A stretch of DNA of 21,932 nt, from positions 1 through 21,932 of the forward strand of contig JBBSEF010000052.1 in the NCBI GenBank assembly GCA_038240015.1. Direction: 5' to 3'. The number at the start of each line of letters is the position of its first letter. Within the stretch, counting starts at the first letter, position 1. Below are positions 1 through 6,236 of the stretch, piece by piece. A program made the translations under genes and the position numbers. This stretch comes from CAHJXF01 sp038240015. Its GTDB lineage: Bacteria > Pseudomonadota > Gammaproteobacteria > Burkholderiales > Burkholderiaceae_D. Under the pieces are notes generated by a model. That model saw only the letters and a list, made by a program, of their open reading frames with translations, did no database searches and was not told where the DNA came from.

Positions 1-1018
1 GCGCGGTCACGGCTACGAAAATATTCCTGCGCATCTGCCGGTCGCGCGCCACGTGATGCATGCCCAGGCCGAAGCGAGACGCAACGTGCATGCGCTGGCG
101 GACGCGATCGCGGCGCGCGGCTATCGCGAGGCGCTCAACTTCAGCTTCGTCGAAGCCGCATGGGAGCGCGACTTCTCCGGAAACGACGATCCGATCCGTC
201 TGCTCAACCCGATCGCGGCGCCGCTCGCGGTGATGCGATCGTCGCTGATCGGCAGCCTGGTGGCCAACGTACGCTTCAACATGAATCGCAAAGCGACGCG
301 CGTGCGCATGTTCGAGATCGCCAAGGTGTATGCGCGCGATGCGTCGGTGGTCGATGGACCGTTGACGGTGGCGGGGATCGCGCAAAGCCTGCACGTCGGC
401 GCGATCGCGTGGGGCCCTTCGTGGTCCGAGCAGTGGGGGGCGGCTACGCGTGCGGTCGACTTCTTCGACGTGAAGGCCGACGTCGAATCGCTGTTCACGG
501 TGCTCGGAGCCGATGCGGCGCCGCGCTTCACCGCGGCTGCGCATCCGGCTCTGCATCCCGGCCGCAGCGCGCAGATCGAGATCCGCGGACGAGACGTCGG
601 CTTCATCGGCGAATTGCATCCGCGCTGGTTGCAGGACTACGAACTGCCAACTGCGGCGATCGTGTTCGAGATCGAAGCCGACGCGCTGATGCAGGCGAGT
701 CTGCCCCGCGTGACGCCGATCTCGCGCTACCCGACGGTGGTGCGCGACCTCGCGGTCGTCGTCGACGCATCGCTCCCGGTCGGGCAGGTGGTGGCCGCGA
801 TCGAGGTCGCCAGGCAAGATCAGAGCGATCGGGTCCGCGACTTCGCGTTATTCGATCAATATCGCGGCAAGGGATTGAATGAAAACGAGAAGAGCCTTGC
901 CTTCCGATTCTGGTTGCAAGATACTCGGCAGACCCTGGACGAGGCGGCAATCGAGGCCGTGATGCAGCACCTGATCGCGGCTCTCGCAAAAAGTATCGGT
1001 GCACGTTTGCGGCAGTGA
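1..1018 (+). CDS. pheT: Phenylalanyl-tRNA synthetase beta subunit, C-terminal part (5' end outside window)
   Basis: The reading frame is open from base 2 and ends at TGA 1016-1018, so the gene starts upstream of the window. The first visible residues (RGHGYENIP) match the end of the B5 domain of bacterial PheT. Next comes the catalytic-like core, including LLNPIAAPLAVMRSSLIGSL and FDVKADVESL. The last ~95 residues, beginning around ISRYPTVVRDLAVVVD, are the ferredoxin-fold anticodon-binding domain typical of the beta-subunit C-terminus. In the family, PheT pairs with PheS to charge tRNA-Phe in the cytoplasm, and the beta subunit carries editing and tRNA-binding functions. The editing domain lies outside this window. 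The GTG/ATG at 53/56 is internal and not the true start. ihfA follows 140 bases downstream, the usual pheS-pheT-ihfA order. Confidence 0.97.
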   Translation, partial: RGHGYENIPAHLPVARHVMHAQAEARRNVHALADAIAARGYREALNFSFVEAAWERDFSGNDDPIRLLNPIAAPLAVMRSSLIGSLVANVRFNMNRKATRVRMFEIAKVYARDASVVDGPLTVAGIAQSLHVGAIAWGPSWSEQWGAATRAVDFFDVKADVESLFTVLGADAAPRFTAAAHPALHPGRSAQIEIRGRDVGFIGELHPRWLQDYELPTAAIVFEIEADALMQASLPRVTPISRYPTVVRDLAVVVDASLPVGQVVAAIEVARQDQSDRVRDFALFDQYRGKGLNENEKSLAFRFWLQDTRQTLDEAAIEAVMQHLIAALAKSIGARLRQ

Positions 1019-1081
1019 TCCGCAGCAATGATCGATATACGACATCGACCGTCGAGTCCCAAGCCACGAATTGATTGAAAC

Positions 1082-1133
1082 CGTGCGCGCATCGTTGAAC
1101 AGCTGATGCCGTGTGTCGCACGATCTTTTTTTT
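1082..1133 (+). terminator. Possible intrinsic terminator or attenuator between pheT and ihfA
   Basis: CGTGCG (1082-1087) is the exact reverse complement of CGCACG (1117-1122). Nested inside it, GCATC (1089-1093) pairs with GATGC (1105-1109). Three bases after the outer stem a run of eight T follows (1126-1133). The two stems are separated by a 1-base bulge and a 7-base internal stretch, so the structure is imperfect. It lies only 25 bases before the likely ihfA start. It could end pheST transcription, attenuate read-through into ihfA, or be fortuitous. Confidence 0.42.
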
Positions 1134-1158
1134 ATGCACTCGGAGAATGCAGCGGATC

Positions 1159-1533
1159 ATGCAACGCACGTCAGTACCTTCCGACAAGGCGCGCCGTGCG
1201 CCCGGTATCGCGGCCACCTTGACCAAGGCCGAGCTTGCCGAACTGCTGTTCGAAAGAGTGGGCTTGAACAAGCGCGAAGCCAAAGACATGGTCGATACCT
1301 TCTTCGAAGAAATTCGTTTCGCGCTTCAACGCGGAGACAGCGTCAAGCTGTCGGGCTTCGGCAACTTCCAATTGCGCGACAAGCCGCAGCGCCCCGGCCG
1401 CAATCCCAAGACCGGTGAGGCGATTCCGATCACGGCGCGCCGTGTGGTCACGTTCCACGCCAGCCAGAAGTTGAAGGCCATCGTCGAAGGCGAAGCACCC
1501 GACGAACTAGCCGACGAACGGGTCGCCGCTTGA
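1159..1533 (+). CDS. ihfA: Integration host factor alpha subunit
   Basis: The protein is a 124-residue HU/IHF-fold DNA-bending protein. The N-terminal helices read LTKAELAELLFERVGLNKRE (about residues 21-40). The family signature GFGNFQLRDKP lies near residues 66-76, and the beta-arm RPGRNPKTGEAIPI holds the intercalating proline. It sits after pheT, where ihfA is found in many proteobacteria, which favours the alpha subunit over IhfB or HU. In the family, IhfA forms a heterodimer with IhfB that bends DNA sharply for transcription, replication and recombination. Start choice: the frame stays open back to 1111, but that region overlaps the T-run of the possible terminator. CGGAGA at 1141-1146 touches ATG 1147 and lies 12 bases before ATG 1159, so 1159 is preferred and 1147 remains possible. 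The tail GEAPDELADERVAA is acidic. Confidence 0.95.
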   Translation: MQRTSVPSDKARRAPGIAATLTKAELAELLFERVGLNKREAKDMVDTFFEEIRFALQRGDSVKLSGFGNFQLRDKPQRPGRNPKTGEAIPITARRVVTFHASQKLKAIVEGEAPDELADERVAA

Positions 1534-1582
1534 ATGCCGGACACGAGCGCAGAAATTGAGCGTCCGCACGAACCTCCTTGTT

Positions 1583-1603
1583 GAGCGCCGGCACTGAGCG
1601 CTC
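1583..1603 (+). other. Small hairpin in the ihfA-merR gap
   Basis: GAGCGC (1583-1588) and GCGCTC (1598-1603) form a perfect 6-bp stem with a 9-base loop. No T-run follows, so it is not a convincing intrinsic terminator. It lies in the 104-base gap between ihfA and the MerR-type gene. The same gap holds CCTCCTT at 1573-1579 and several TGAGC repeats. Nothing else is recognisable there. Confidence 0.3.
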
Positions 1604-1637
1604 GTACTGAGCAGCATCGCAACGATCGGGATCTCGC

Positions 1638-2129
1638 GTGCTCAAAGCCGATCTTCACAGCCATCCGTTGCCGCCGATACCGGCGAAGCGCTATTTCACG
1701 ATCGGCGAAGTCAGCGAGCTGTGCGGCGTGAAGCCGCATGTGCTGCGCTACTGGGAACAGGAGTTCACGCAGTTGAAGCCGGTCAAGCGTCGCGGCAATC
1801 GACGCTATTACCAGCATCACGAAGTGCTCTTGATCCGTCGCATTCGCGAGTTGCTCTACGAGCAGGGGTTCACGATCAGCGGCGCGCGCAATCGCCTGGA
1901 TGCGCGTCTGGACTCGCGAAGTGATCGCAAGCCGGAGGACCGCGGATCGTCGCTGCCCGACACGGGCAACGATCTCGACGAGCAGCCTGCGGTCTGGCGT
2001 ACGGGCCACGCATCGAGTCAGGCGGGGTCCGCGTCCGCGCGGGGAGAACAGGCTACGCACGCGGGAAGTTCGGCGCTAGCATCGGTTCGCAGGGAACTGC
2101 AGGAGATCGCCGCATTGCTCAGGCCGTGA
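1638..2129 (+). CDS. MerR-family transcriptional regulator (ihfA-linked type)
   Basis: This is a 163-residue protein with a GTG start. An N-terminal winged helix-turn-helix of the MerR type covers about residues 19-85: YFTIGEVSELCGVKPHVLRY, then WEQEFTQLKPVKRRGNRRYY and a RRIRELLYEQGFTISGAR segment. The classic MerR helix-turn-helix plus the RRYY wing is clear. No metal-binding cysteine pair or large effector domain follows. The C-terminal ~75 residues are polar, rich in Ser, Arg and Gly, and probably poorly ordered. A small MerR-like gene after ihfA is common in betaproteobacteria, but its target and ligand are not known to me. The start has only a weak upstream GGGA (1628-1631). tRNA-Pro begins 28 bases after the stop. 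Confidence 0.9.
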   Translation: MLKADLHSHPLPPIPAKRYFTIGEVSELCGVKPHVLRYWEQEFTQLKPVKRRGNRRYYQHHEVLLIRRIRELLYEQGFTISGARNRLDARLDSRSDRKPEDRGSSLPDTGNDLDEQPAVWRTGHASSQAGSASARGEQATHAGSSALASVRRELQEIAALLRP

Positions 2130-2142
2130 CGGAACGCGCTGA

Positions 2143-2148
2143 TATAAT
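2143..2148 (+). promoter_or_regulatory. -10 box of the tRNA-Pro promoter
   Basis: A perfect TATAAT lies 9 bases before the mature tRNA 5' end. It is followed by a GC-only discriminator stretch (CGCGCGC), the pattern typical of stable-RNA promoters under stringent control. No good -35 hexamer lies at 16-18 bases upstream. TTGCTC at 2115-2120 is too far (22-base spacer). The box overlaps the region just after the merR stop codon. Confidence 0.65.
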
Positions 2149-2157
2149 CGCGCGCTT

Positions 2158-2235
<78 letters not shown>

Positions 2236-2248
2236 TTCGAAATCCCGC

Positions 2249-2287
2249 ATGGCCACGATCTGCAACGATGCGTGGCCATTTTTTTTT
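2249..2287 (+). terminator. Strong intrinsic terminator after tRNA-Pro
   Basis: ATGGCCACG (2249-2257) and CGTGGCCAT (2271-2279) form a perfect 9-bp stem with a 13-base loop, followed directly by a run of nine T (2279-2287). This is a textbook Rho-independent terminator. It ends 15 bases after the tRNA CCA begins its trailer and only 10 bases before the surE start codon. Confidence 0.9.
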
Positions 2288-2297
2288 GATCCCGGAC

Positions 2298-3056
2298 ATG
2301 CGCATTCTGGTATCCAACGACGATGGCTATTTCGCCCCGGGCATCGCGGCTCTTGCGAAAGCGATGGCGTCGCTAGGCGAAGTCATCGTGGTCGCGCCCG
2401 AGCAGAATCAAAGCGGCTCTTCGCATTCGTTGACGCTCAATCGGCCGCTGTCGGTTCATCGCACCGAGACCGGCGTCCACTACGTCAATGGAACGCCGAC
2501 CGACTGCGTGCACATTGCGATGACGGGCCTGTTCGAACATCGGCCCGACGTGGTCGTGTCCGGAATCAACAATGGTCTCAACATGGGCGACGACACGATC
2601 TACTCGGGTACCGTCGCAGCGGCGATGGAGGGCTATCTGTTCGGCATTCCCTCGTTCGCGTTCTCGCTGGTCGACAAGGACTGGACGCATCTCGATGCCG
2701 CTGCGCGCGTCGCGCAACGCATCGTGTCGCAAGTGATGTCGGCCAATCCGCAAGGGCCGTTTCTTCTGAACGTCAATATCCCTAACCTCGAATACGCCGA
2801 TCGGGCGCCGGTGGTGGTCGCCCGCCTGGGCAAGCGCCATCCTTCGGAACCGGTTCACAAGATGGAGAGTCCGCGAGGCGAGACGATCTACTGGATCGGC
2901 GCGGCAGGCGCCGCGCGCGATGCCGGACCCGGCACCGATTTCCATGCGGTCGCGAATGGATGCGTCGCGATCACGCCGCTTCAGATCGATCTTACGCACG
3001 GCGGTCAGCTCGAAGACGTCAAGCGATGGGTCGCGCCGGGTCGGAGTGTGAAGTGA
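2298..3056 (+). CDS. surE: 5'/3'-nucleotidase SurE
   Basis: The protein has 252 residues, the family's normal length. The N-terminus MRILVSNDDGYFAPGIAALA carries the metal-binding NDDG motif. It is followed by VVAPEQNQSGSSHSLT (phosphate and metal site), YVNGTPTDCVHIA and VVSGINNGLNMGDDTIYSGT, all hallmarks of SurE. In the family this is a metal-dependent cytoplasmic phosphatase acting on nucleoside monophosphates, linked to stationary-phase survival. ATG 2298 gives the canonical MRI start; an in-frame ATG at 2268 lies inside the terminator and is unlikely. No Shine-Dalgarno sequence is visible before 2298. The stop codon overlaps the pcm GTG start (GTGA at 3053-3056). It heads the surE-pcm-nlpD-rpoS cluster seen across proteobacteria. 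Confidence 0.97.
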   Translation: MRILVSNDDGYFAPGIAALAKAMASLGEVIVVAPEQNQSGSSHSLTLNRPLSVHRTETGVHYVNGTPTDCVHIAMTGLFEHRPDVVVSGINNGLNMGDDTIYSGTVAAAMEGYLFGIPSFAFSLVDKDWTHLDAAARVAQRIVSQVMSANPQGPFLLNVNIPNLEYADRAPVVVARLGKRHPSEPVHKMESPRGETIYWIGAAGAARDAGPGTDFHAVANGCVAITPLQIDLTHGGQLEDVKRWVAPGRSVK

Positions 3057-4003
3057 CGACGCGTCCACCGAAGAAGGCGTGGATGTTTGATCTGCCGAGC
3101 ACGCCCGCCGTTGCGGCGAAGCGACCCGGAAAACCGATCGCTGCGAAAACCAAGTCGTCGAAGTCGTCGAAGTCAGTGACGACGAAGCCAGAGTTGCCGG
3201 TGCGAACGGCATCGACCTCGACGTCCGCGGCTGCGTCTGCGTCCGGTATGCATTCTTCGACCCGGATCGATCAGCGAGCTCGCGCGGAGAAGGCGCGCCG
3301 CGAGCGGACACAGGCGATGGTGCCGGGTCAACCTCAACCTTCTCTCGCTCCAGAGCGCATGCGCCATCGCATGATCGAACGGCTCGCCGCGTCGGGCATT
3401 CGTCATCCCGCCGTGCTGGCCGCGCTCGATCGCGTGCCGCGTCATCGCTTCGTCGATGAAGGTCTGGCGAGTCGCGCATACGACGACACGGCTTTGCCGA
3501 TCGGCCATGCGCAAACGATTTCGCAACCCTATGTGGTCGCACGCATGATCGAGCTCGTGATCGCCGACCTGCCGGTCGCATTGCGCGATGCGCGCGTGCT
3601 CGAAGTGGGAACCGGCTGTGGCTATCAGGCGGCGGTACTCGCCGAAATCTTCGGCGACGTCTATTCGATCGAACGGATTCGCGCTTTGCACGAACGCGCG
3701 CGCGACAACCTGCGCGGGTTGCGCGTGCCCAACCTGCGGCTCGTCTATGGAGACGGACTTGCGGGCATCCCGGCCGCCGCTCCCTTCGACGCGATGCTGA
3801 TCGCGGCGGCCGGCGACGCCTTGCCCGATGCGCTGCTCGATCAACTCAAGATCGGCGGTCGGGTGCTCGCGCCGCTTGCGGTCGGTCGCGGGCGCATCGG
3901 TGAGCAGACGCTGTGTCTGTTCGTGCGTACCGGTCGCGCGAACTGGGCGACGACGCTACTCGATGCGGTGCGCTTCGTCCCGCTGCTCTCGGGACTGGCT
4001 TAG
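3053..4003 (+). CDS. pcm: Protein-L-isoaspartate O-methyltransferase with N-terminal extension
   Basis: The catalytic domain covers roughly residues 100-316. It contains RVPRHRFVDE, ALPIGHAQTISQPYVVARM (active-site region), the SAM-binding motif VLEVGTGCGYQAAVLAEI, VYSIER, and GGRVLAPL near the end. The enzyme methylates isoaspartyl residues so that age-damaged proteins can be repaired. The first ~100 residues are an extension rich in Lys, Ser, Thr, Ala and Pro, absent from the ~208-residue enteric enzyme. Similar extensions occur in Burkholderia-type proteins. Start: GTG 3053 overlaps the surE stop and has CGGAG 8 bases upstream. ATG 3083 is an alternative that would shorten the extension by 10 residues. 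A 145-base gap follows before nlpD. Confidence 0.95.
   Translation: MTTRPPKKAWMFDLPSTPAVAAKRPGKPIAAKTKSSKSSKSVTTKPELPVRTASTSTSAAASASGMHSSTRIDQRARAEKARRERTQAMVPGQPQPSLAPERMRHRMIERLAASGIRHPAVLAALDRVPRHRFVDEGLASRAYDDTALPIGHAQTISQPYVVARMIELVIADLPVALRDARVLEVGTGCGYQAAVLAEIFGDVYSIERIRALHERARDNLRGLRVPNLRLVYGDGLAGIPAAAPFDAMLIAAAGDALPDALLDQLKIGGRVLAPLAVGRGRIGEQTLCLFVRTGRANWATTLLDAVRFVPLLSGLA
3152..3174 (+). repeat. 9-bp tandem repeat inside pcm
   Basis: AAGTCGTCG occurs twice in tandem (3152-3160 and 3161-3169), followed by a partial third copy (AAGTC, 3170-3174). It encodes a KSSKSSKS stretch in the low-complexity N-terminal extension of Pcm. Unit gain or loss would keep the reading frame. Confidence 0.8.
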
Positions 4004-4063
4004 ACGAGCGCGCAGCGCATGCATGTTGCCTTGATGAACTCCATCGCAAGCAGTCATGTGCGC

Positions 4064-4069
4064 TACACT
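4064..4069 (+). promoter_or_regulatory. Possible -10 element upstream of nlpD
   Basis: The 145-base gap between pcm and nlpD (4004-4148) contains CTACACT, which resembles a sigma-70 or sigma-S -10 element. The C before TACACT is favoured by sigma-S in enterics. No good -35 hexamer lies at the right distance, so this is tentative. TTGACG at 4086-4091 has no matching -10. Otherwise nothing in the gap is recognisable. Confidence 0.25.
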
Positions 4070-4148
4070 CCTCTGCCCATTTCTCTTGACGTGAACGTGT
4101 GCGACGACCGGCCACGCGGGTCGCCATGATGTTCACGAATCTGCGTCC

Positions 4149-5135
4149 ATGATGTCTCGCGATTCAACGCGCAGCCTTGCGTTTTTTGTTCCGGCTTGCG
4201 TGATCGCATGCACGATCGTGGGCTGCGCCTCGCGCAGCCTGAATCCGCCGCCGGTGATCGAACGTTCGACCGAACTGCGCAGCGTCAGACCGCCCCCCGG
4301 TTCGGTCGCGACCGCGCCCGATGGGCTGACGCAGATCTATACCGTCAAGCGTGACGACACGCTGTTCAGCATCGCAAGGCGATTCAACACCACGCCCGCC
4401 GAACTGGCTGCCTGGAACAATCTGGGCGCCGATCCGCGCGTGCGCGTCGATCAGGTATTGCGCGTGTCATCGCCCAATGCCGCGACGAGCGTGAACGACA
4501 GCGCGCCGGTCGCGGTCACGCAGCCCATCGGCAACGAAAGCGTCGAGCAGCGTCCGCTCGGATCGGCGCCTGCGTCTTCATCGCCGGTGTCTTCGTCTGC
4601 GCCTGTCGGCGTGCCAGGCAATGCGCCGCTGAAGACCGGACCGATGGGATTGAAGCGGCCTTATTCAGACGCGACGCTCGCCGAATTTTCCAGGCCTGAT
4701 GCCGGCGTGGCGTCTTTCGGCGTGCCCATCCCCGAAGCACCCAAGCCGCAGGCCACCGATGCCACCGCGCGCATCGCGTGGGCGTGGCCGGTCGGCGGCA
4801 AGATCGTCGGCAGCTTCGTCGACGGCAAGACCAACGGTATCGACATCGCCGGCAAGGCGGGCGACGCGGTGCTGGCGGCCGGCGACGGAAAGGTGATCTT
4901 TTCGGGCAGGGGCGTGCGCGGCTACGGCGACTTCGTGATCGTGCGCCACAACGCTGACTTGCTGTCGGTCTATGCGCACAACAAGACCAATCTCGTGAAG
5001 GAGGACGCGCTGGTCACGAAAGGTCAGAAGATCGCCGAGATGGGCAGCACCGATGCGGACTCCGTCAAGCTGCACTTCGAAATTCGACAAGGCGGCAAGC
5101 CGGTCGATCCGCTCAAGTTTCTGCCGGAGCGCTGA
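4149..5135 (+). CDS. nlpD: NlpD-type LysM/M23-domain lipoprotein (amidase activator)
   Basis: This is a 328-residue lipoprotein. A signal peptide ends in the lipobox IVGC, with the acylated Cys at residue 26. A LysM peptidoglycan-binding domain follows at about residues 62-107 (QIYTVKRDDTLFSIARRFNT). A Ser/Pro/Ala-rich linker comes next, then a C-terminal LytM/M23 domain at about residues 214-325. The catalytic zinc ligands look degenerate: the HxxxD position reads NGID, and HLH reads KLH in VKLHFEIRQGGKPVDPLKF. This agrees with enteric NlpD, which has no hydrolase activity itself but activates the amidase AmiC at the septum. That role is inferred from family knowledge. No strong Shine-Dalgarno is visible before ATG 4149 or ATG 4152. 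The stop overlaps the rpoS start by one base. Confidence 0.95.
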   Translation: MMSRDSTRSLAFFVPACVIACTIVGCASRSLNPPPVIERSTELRSVRPPPGSVATAPDGLTQIYTVKRDDTLFSIARRFNTTPAELAAWNNLGADPRVRVDQVLRVSSPNAATSVNDSAPVAVTQPIGNESVEQRPLGSAPASSSPVSSSAPVGVPGNAPLKTGPMGLKRPYSDATLAEFSRPDAGVASFGVPIPEAPKPQATDATARIAWAWPVGGKIVGSFVDGKTNGIDIAGKAGDAVLAAGDGKVIFSGRGVRGYGDFVIVRHNADLLSVYAHNKTNLVKEDALVTKGQKIAEMGSTDADSVKLHFEIRQGGKPVDPLKFLPER

Positions 5136-5145
5136 TGAAGAGCGC
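5126..5145 (+). promoter_or_regulatory. rpoS ribosome-binding site and start-codon hairpin
   Basis: GGAG at 5126-5129 lies 5 bases before the rpoS ATG (5135). GCGCT (5129-5133) can pair with AGCGC (5141-5145), a 5-bp GC-rich stem with a 7-base loop (GATGAAG) that holds the start codon. The stem takes in the last base of the Shine-Dalgarno and the nlpD stop codon. The Shine-Dalgarno decides the start. The regulatory meaning of the hairpin is inference. Confidence 0.5.
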
Positions 5146-6196
5146 GAAGCAAATGCGATCGCTATCCACGCAAACGCAGGGGCGCGCGATGCCCGACGGC
5201 GCCGATGCCGAGTGGAATGCGAGCGACCGCGGCGCACGCTCCGAAGAGGTCGATGGCGATGCGCTCGAGGTCGATGGACGGGCGGCGCATCGCGATGAGG
5301 GCGCGGAGGGCGCTGACCGGCGAGCGGAGTGGACCCAGGCGCCGGCTCCCGATGCCACCCAAATCTATCTGCAGCGAATCGGCGCCAAGCCTTTGTTCAC
5401 CGAACGAGAGGAACTTGCGGTCTCGACGCGCGCGGCCGCGGGCGACTTCGCTGCGCGACAGATGATGATCGAACACAACCTGCGTCTGGTTGTGTCGATC
5501 GCCAAGCGCTACATCAATCGCGGCGTCGCGCTGCTCGACCTGATCGAAGAGGGCAACCTCGGTCTGATCCACGCATTGAGCAAGTTCGATCCGGCGCGCG
5601 GCTTTCGCTTCTCGACCTATGCGACCTGGTGGATACGACAGGCTATCGAGCGCGCGGCGATCGATCAGTCGCGCACCGTGCGCCTGCCGGTCCACGTGGT
5701 CCGTGAGCTGAACTCGGTCCTGCGAGCGCGTCGCCATCTCGAAGAGGCCGCGCGCGCCCATAACGGTCACGACAAGACACCGGAAGTAACGTACGACGAG
5801 ATTGCGCATCTGACCGGAAAGACGCGCGCCGAAGTGATCGACATCCTCGCGTTGTCGGAGCGCACCACCTCGCTCGATGCGCCGATGGAGTTCGATCCCA
5901 CCATCTCTCTGGTCGATACGCTGGCCGACGACGCGAGCGCGACACCCGAGTCGTCGACGCAGGGTCACGAGGTCGAGCATCTCGTGCAGCAATGGATGGA
6001 GCGCCTGTCCGACAAGCAGCGCTACGTGATCGAGCGGCGCTTCGGCCTGAACAACAACGACGTCGTGACGCTCGACGATCTCGCCGTCGAACTGTCGCTC
6101 ACGCGCGAGCGCGTGCGCCAGATCCAGCAAGAGGCGCTCGTTAAATTGAAGCGCACGCTATCGCTGCGCGGCGTTGCGAAGGACGCGTTGTTGTGA
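5135..6196 (+). CDS. rpoS: RNA polymerase sigma factor RpoS (sigma-38)
   Basis: This 353-residue sigma-70 family factor has every core region. Region 1.2 includes TQIYLQRIGAKPLFT. Region 2 includes RLVVSIAKRYINRGVALLDL, the LGLIHALSKFDP segment and FRFSTYATWWIRQAIERA. Region 3 begins near RTVRLPVHVVRELN. Region 4 ends with the helix-turn-helix LTRERVRQIQQEALVKLKR. Its position after nlpD and the absence of a long region 1.1 identify it as RpoS rather than RpoD. It directs RNA polymerase to general-stress and stationary-phase promoters. The first ~70 residues are unusually rich in Asp, Glu, Arg and Ala. The start at 5135 has a good Shine-Dalgarno and overlaps the nlpD stop (TGATG), so translation may be coupled. 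Later ATGs at 5153 and 5189 are less likely. Confidence 0.97.
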   Translation: MKSAKQMRSLSTQTQGRAMPDGADAEWNASDRGARSEEVDGDALEVDGRAAHRDEGAEGADRRAEWTQAPAPDATQIYLQRIGAKPLFTEREELAVSTRAAAGDFAARQMMIEHNLRLVVSIAKRYINRGVALLDLIEEGNLGLIHALSKFDPARGFRFSTYATWWIRQAIERAAIDQSRTVRLPVHVVRELNSVLRARRHLEEAARAHNGHDKTPEVTYDEIAHLTGKTRAEVIDILALSERTTSLDAPMEFDPTISLVDTLADDASATPESSTQGHEVEHLVQQWMERLSDKQRYVIERRFGLNNNDVVTLDDLAVELSLTRERVRQIQQEALVKLKRTLSLRGVAKDALL

Positions 6197-6236
6197 GGGG
6201 TGCCGTGAGGCGTGCCTTCACGTCGCGAAGCAACGC

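Noticed and set aside
1573..1579. CCTCCTT, identical to the anti-Shine-Dalgarno of 16S rRNA; on the minus strand AAGGAGG precedes a GTG by 3 bases
   Set aside because: The minus-strand frame (about 41 codons) runs antisense into ihfA with no recognisable product. A 7-base match is easily chance. No pairing partner on the plus strand was evident.
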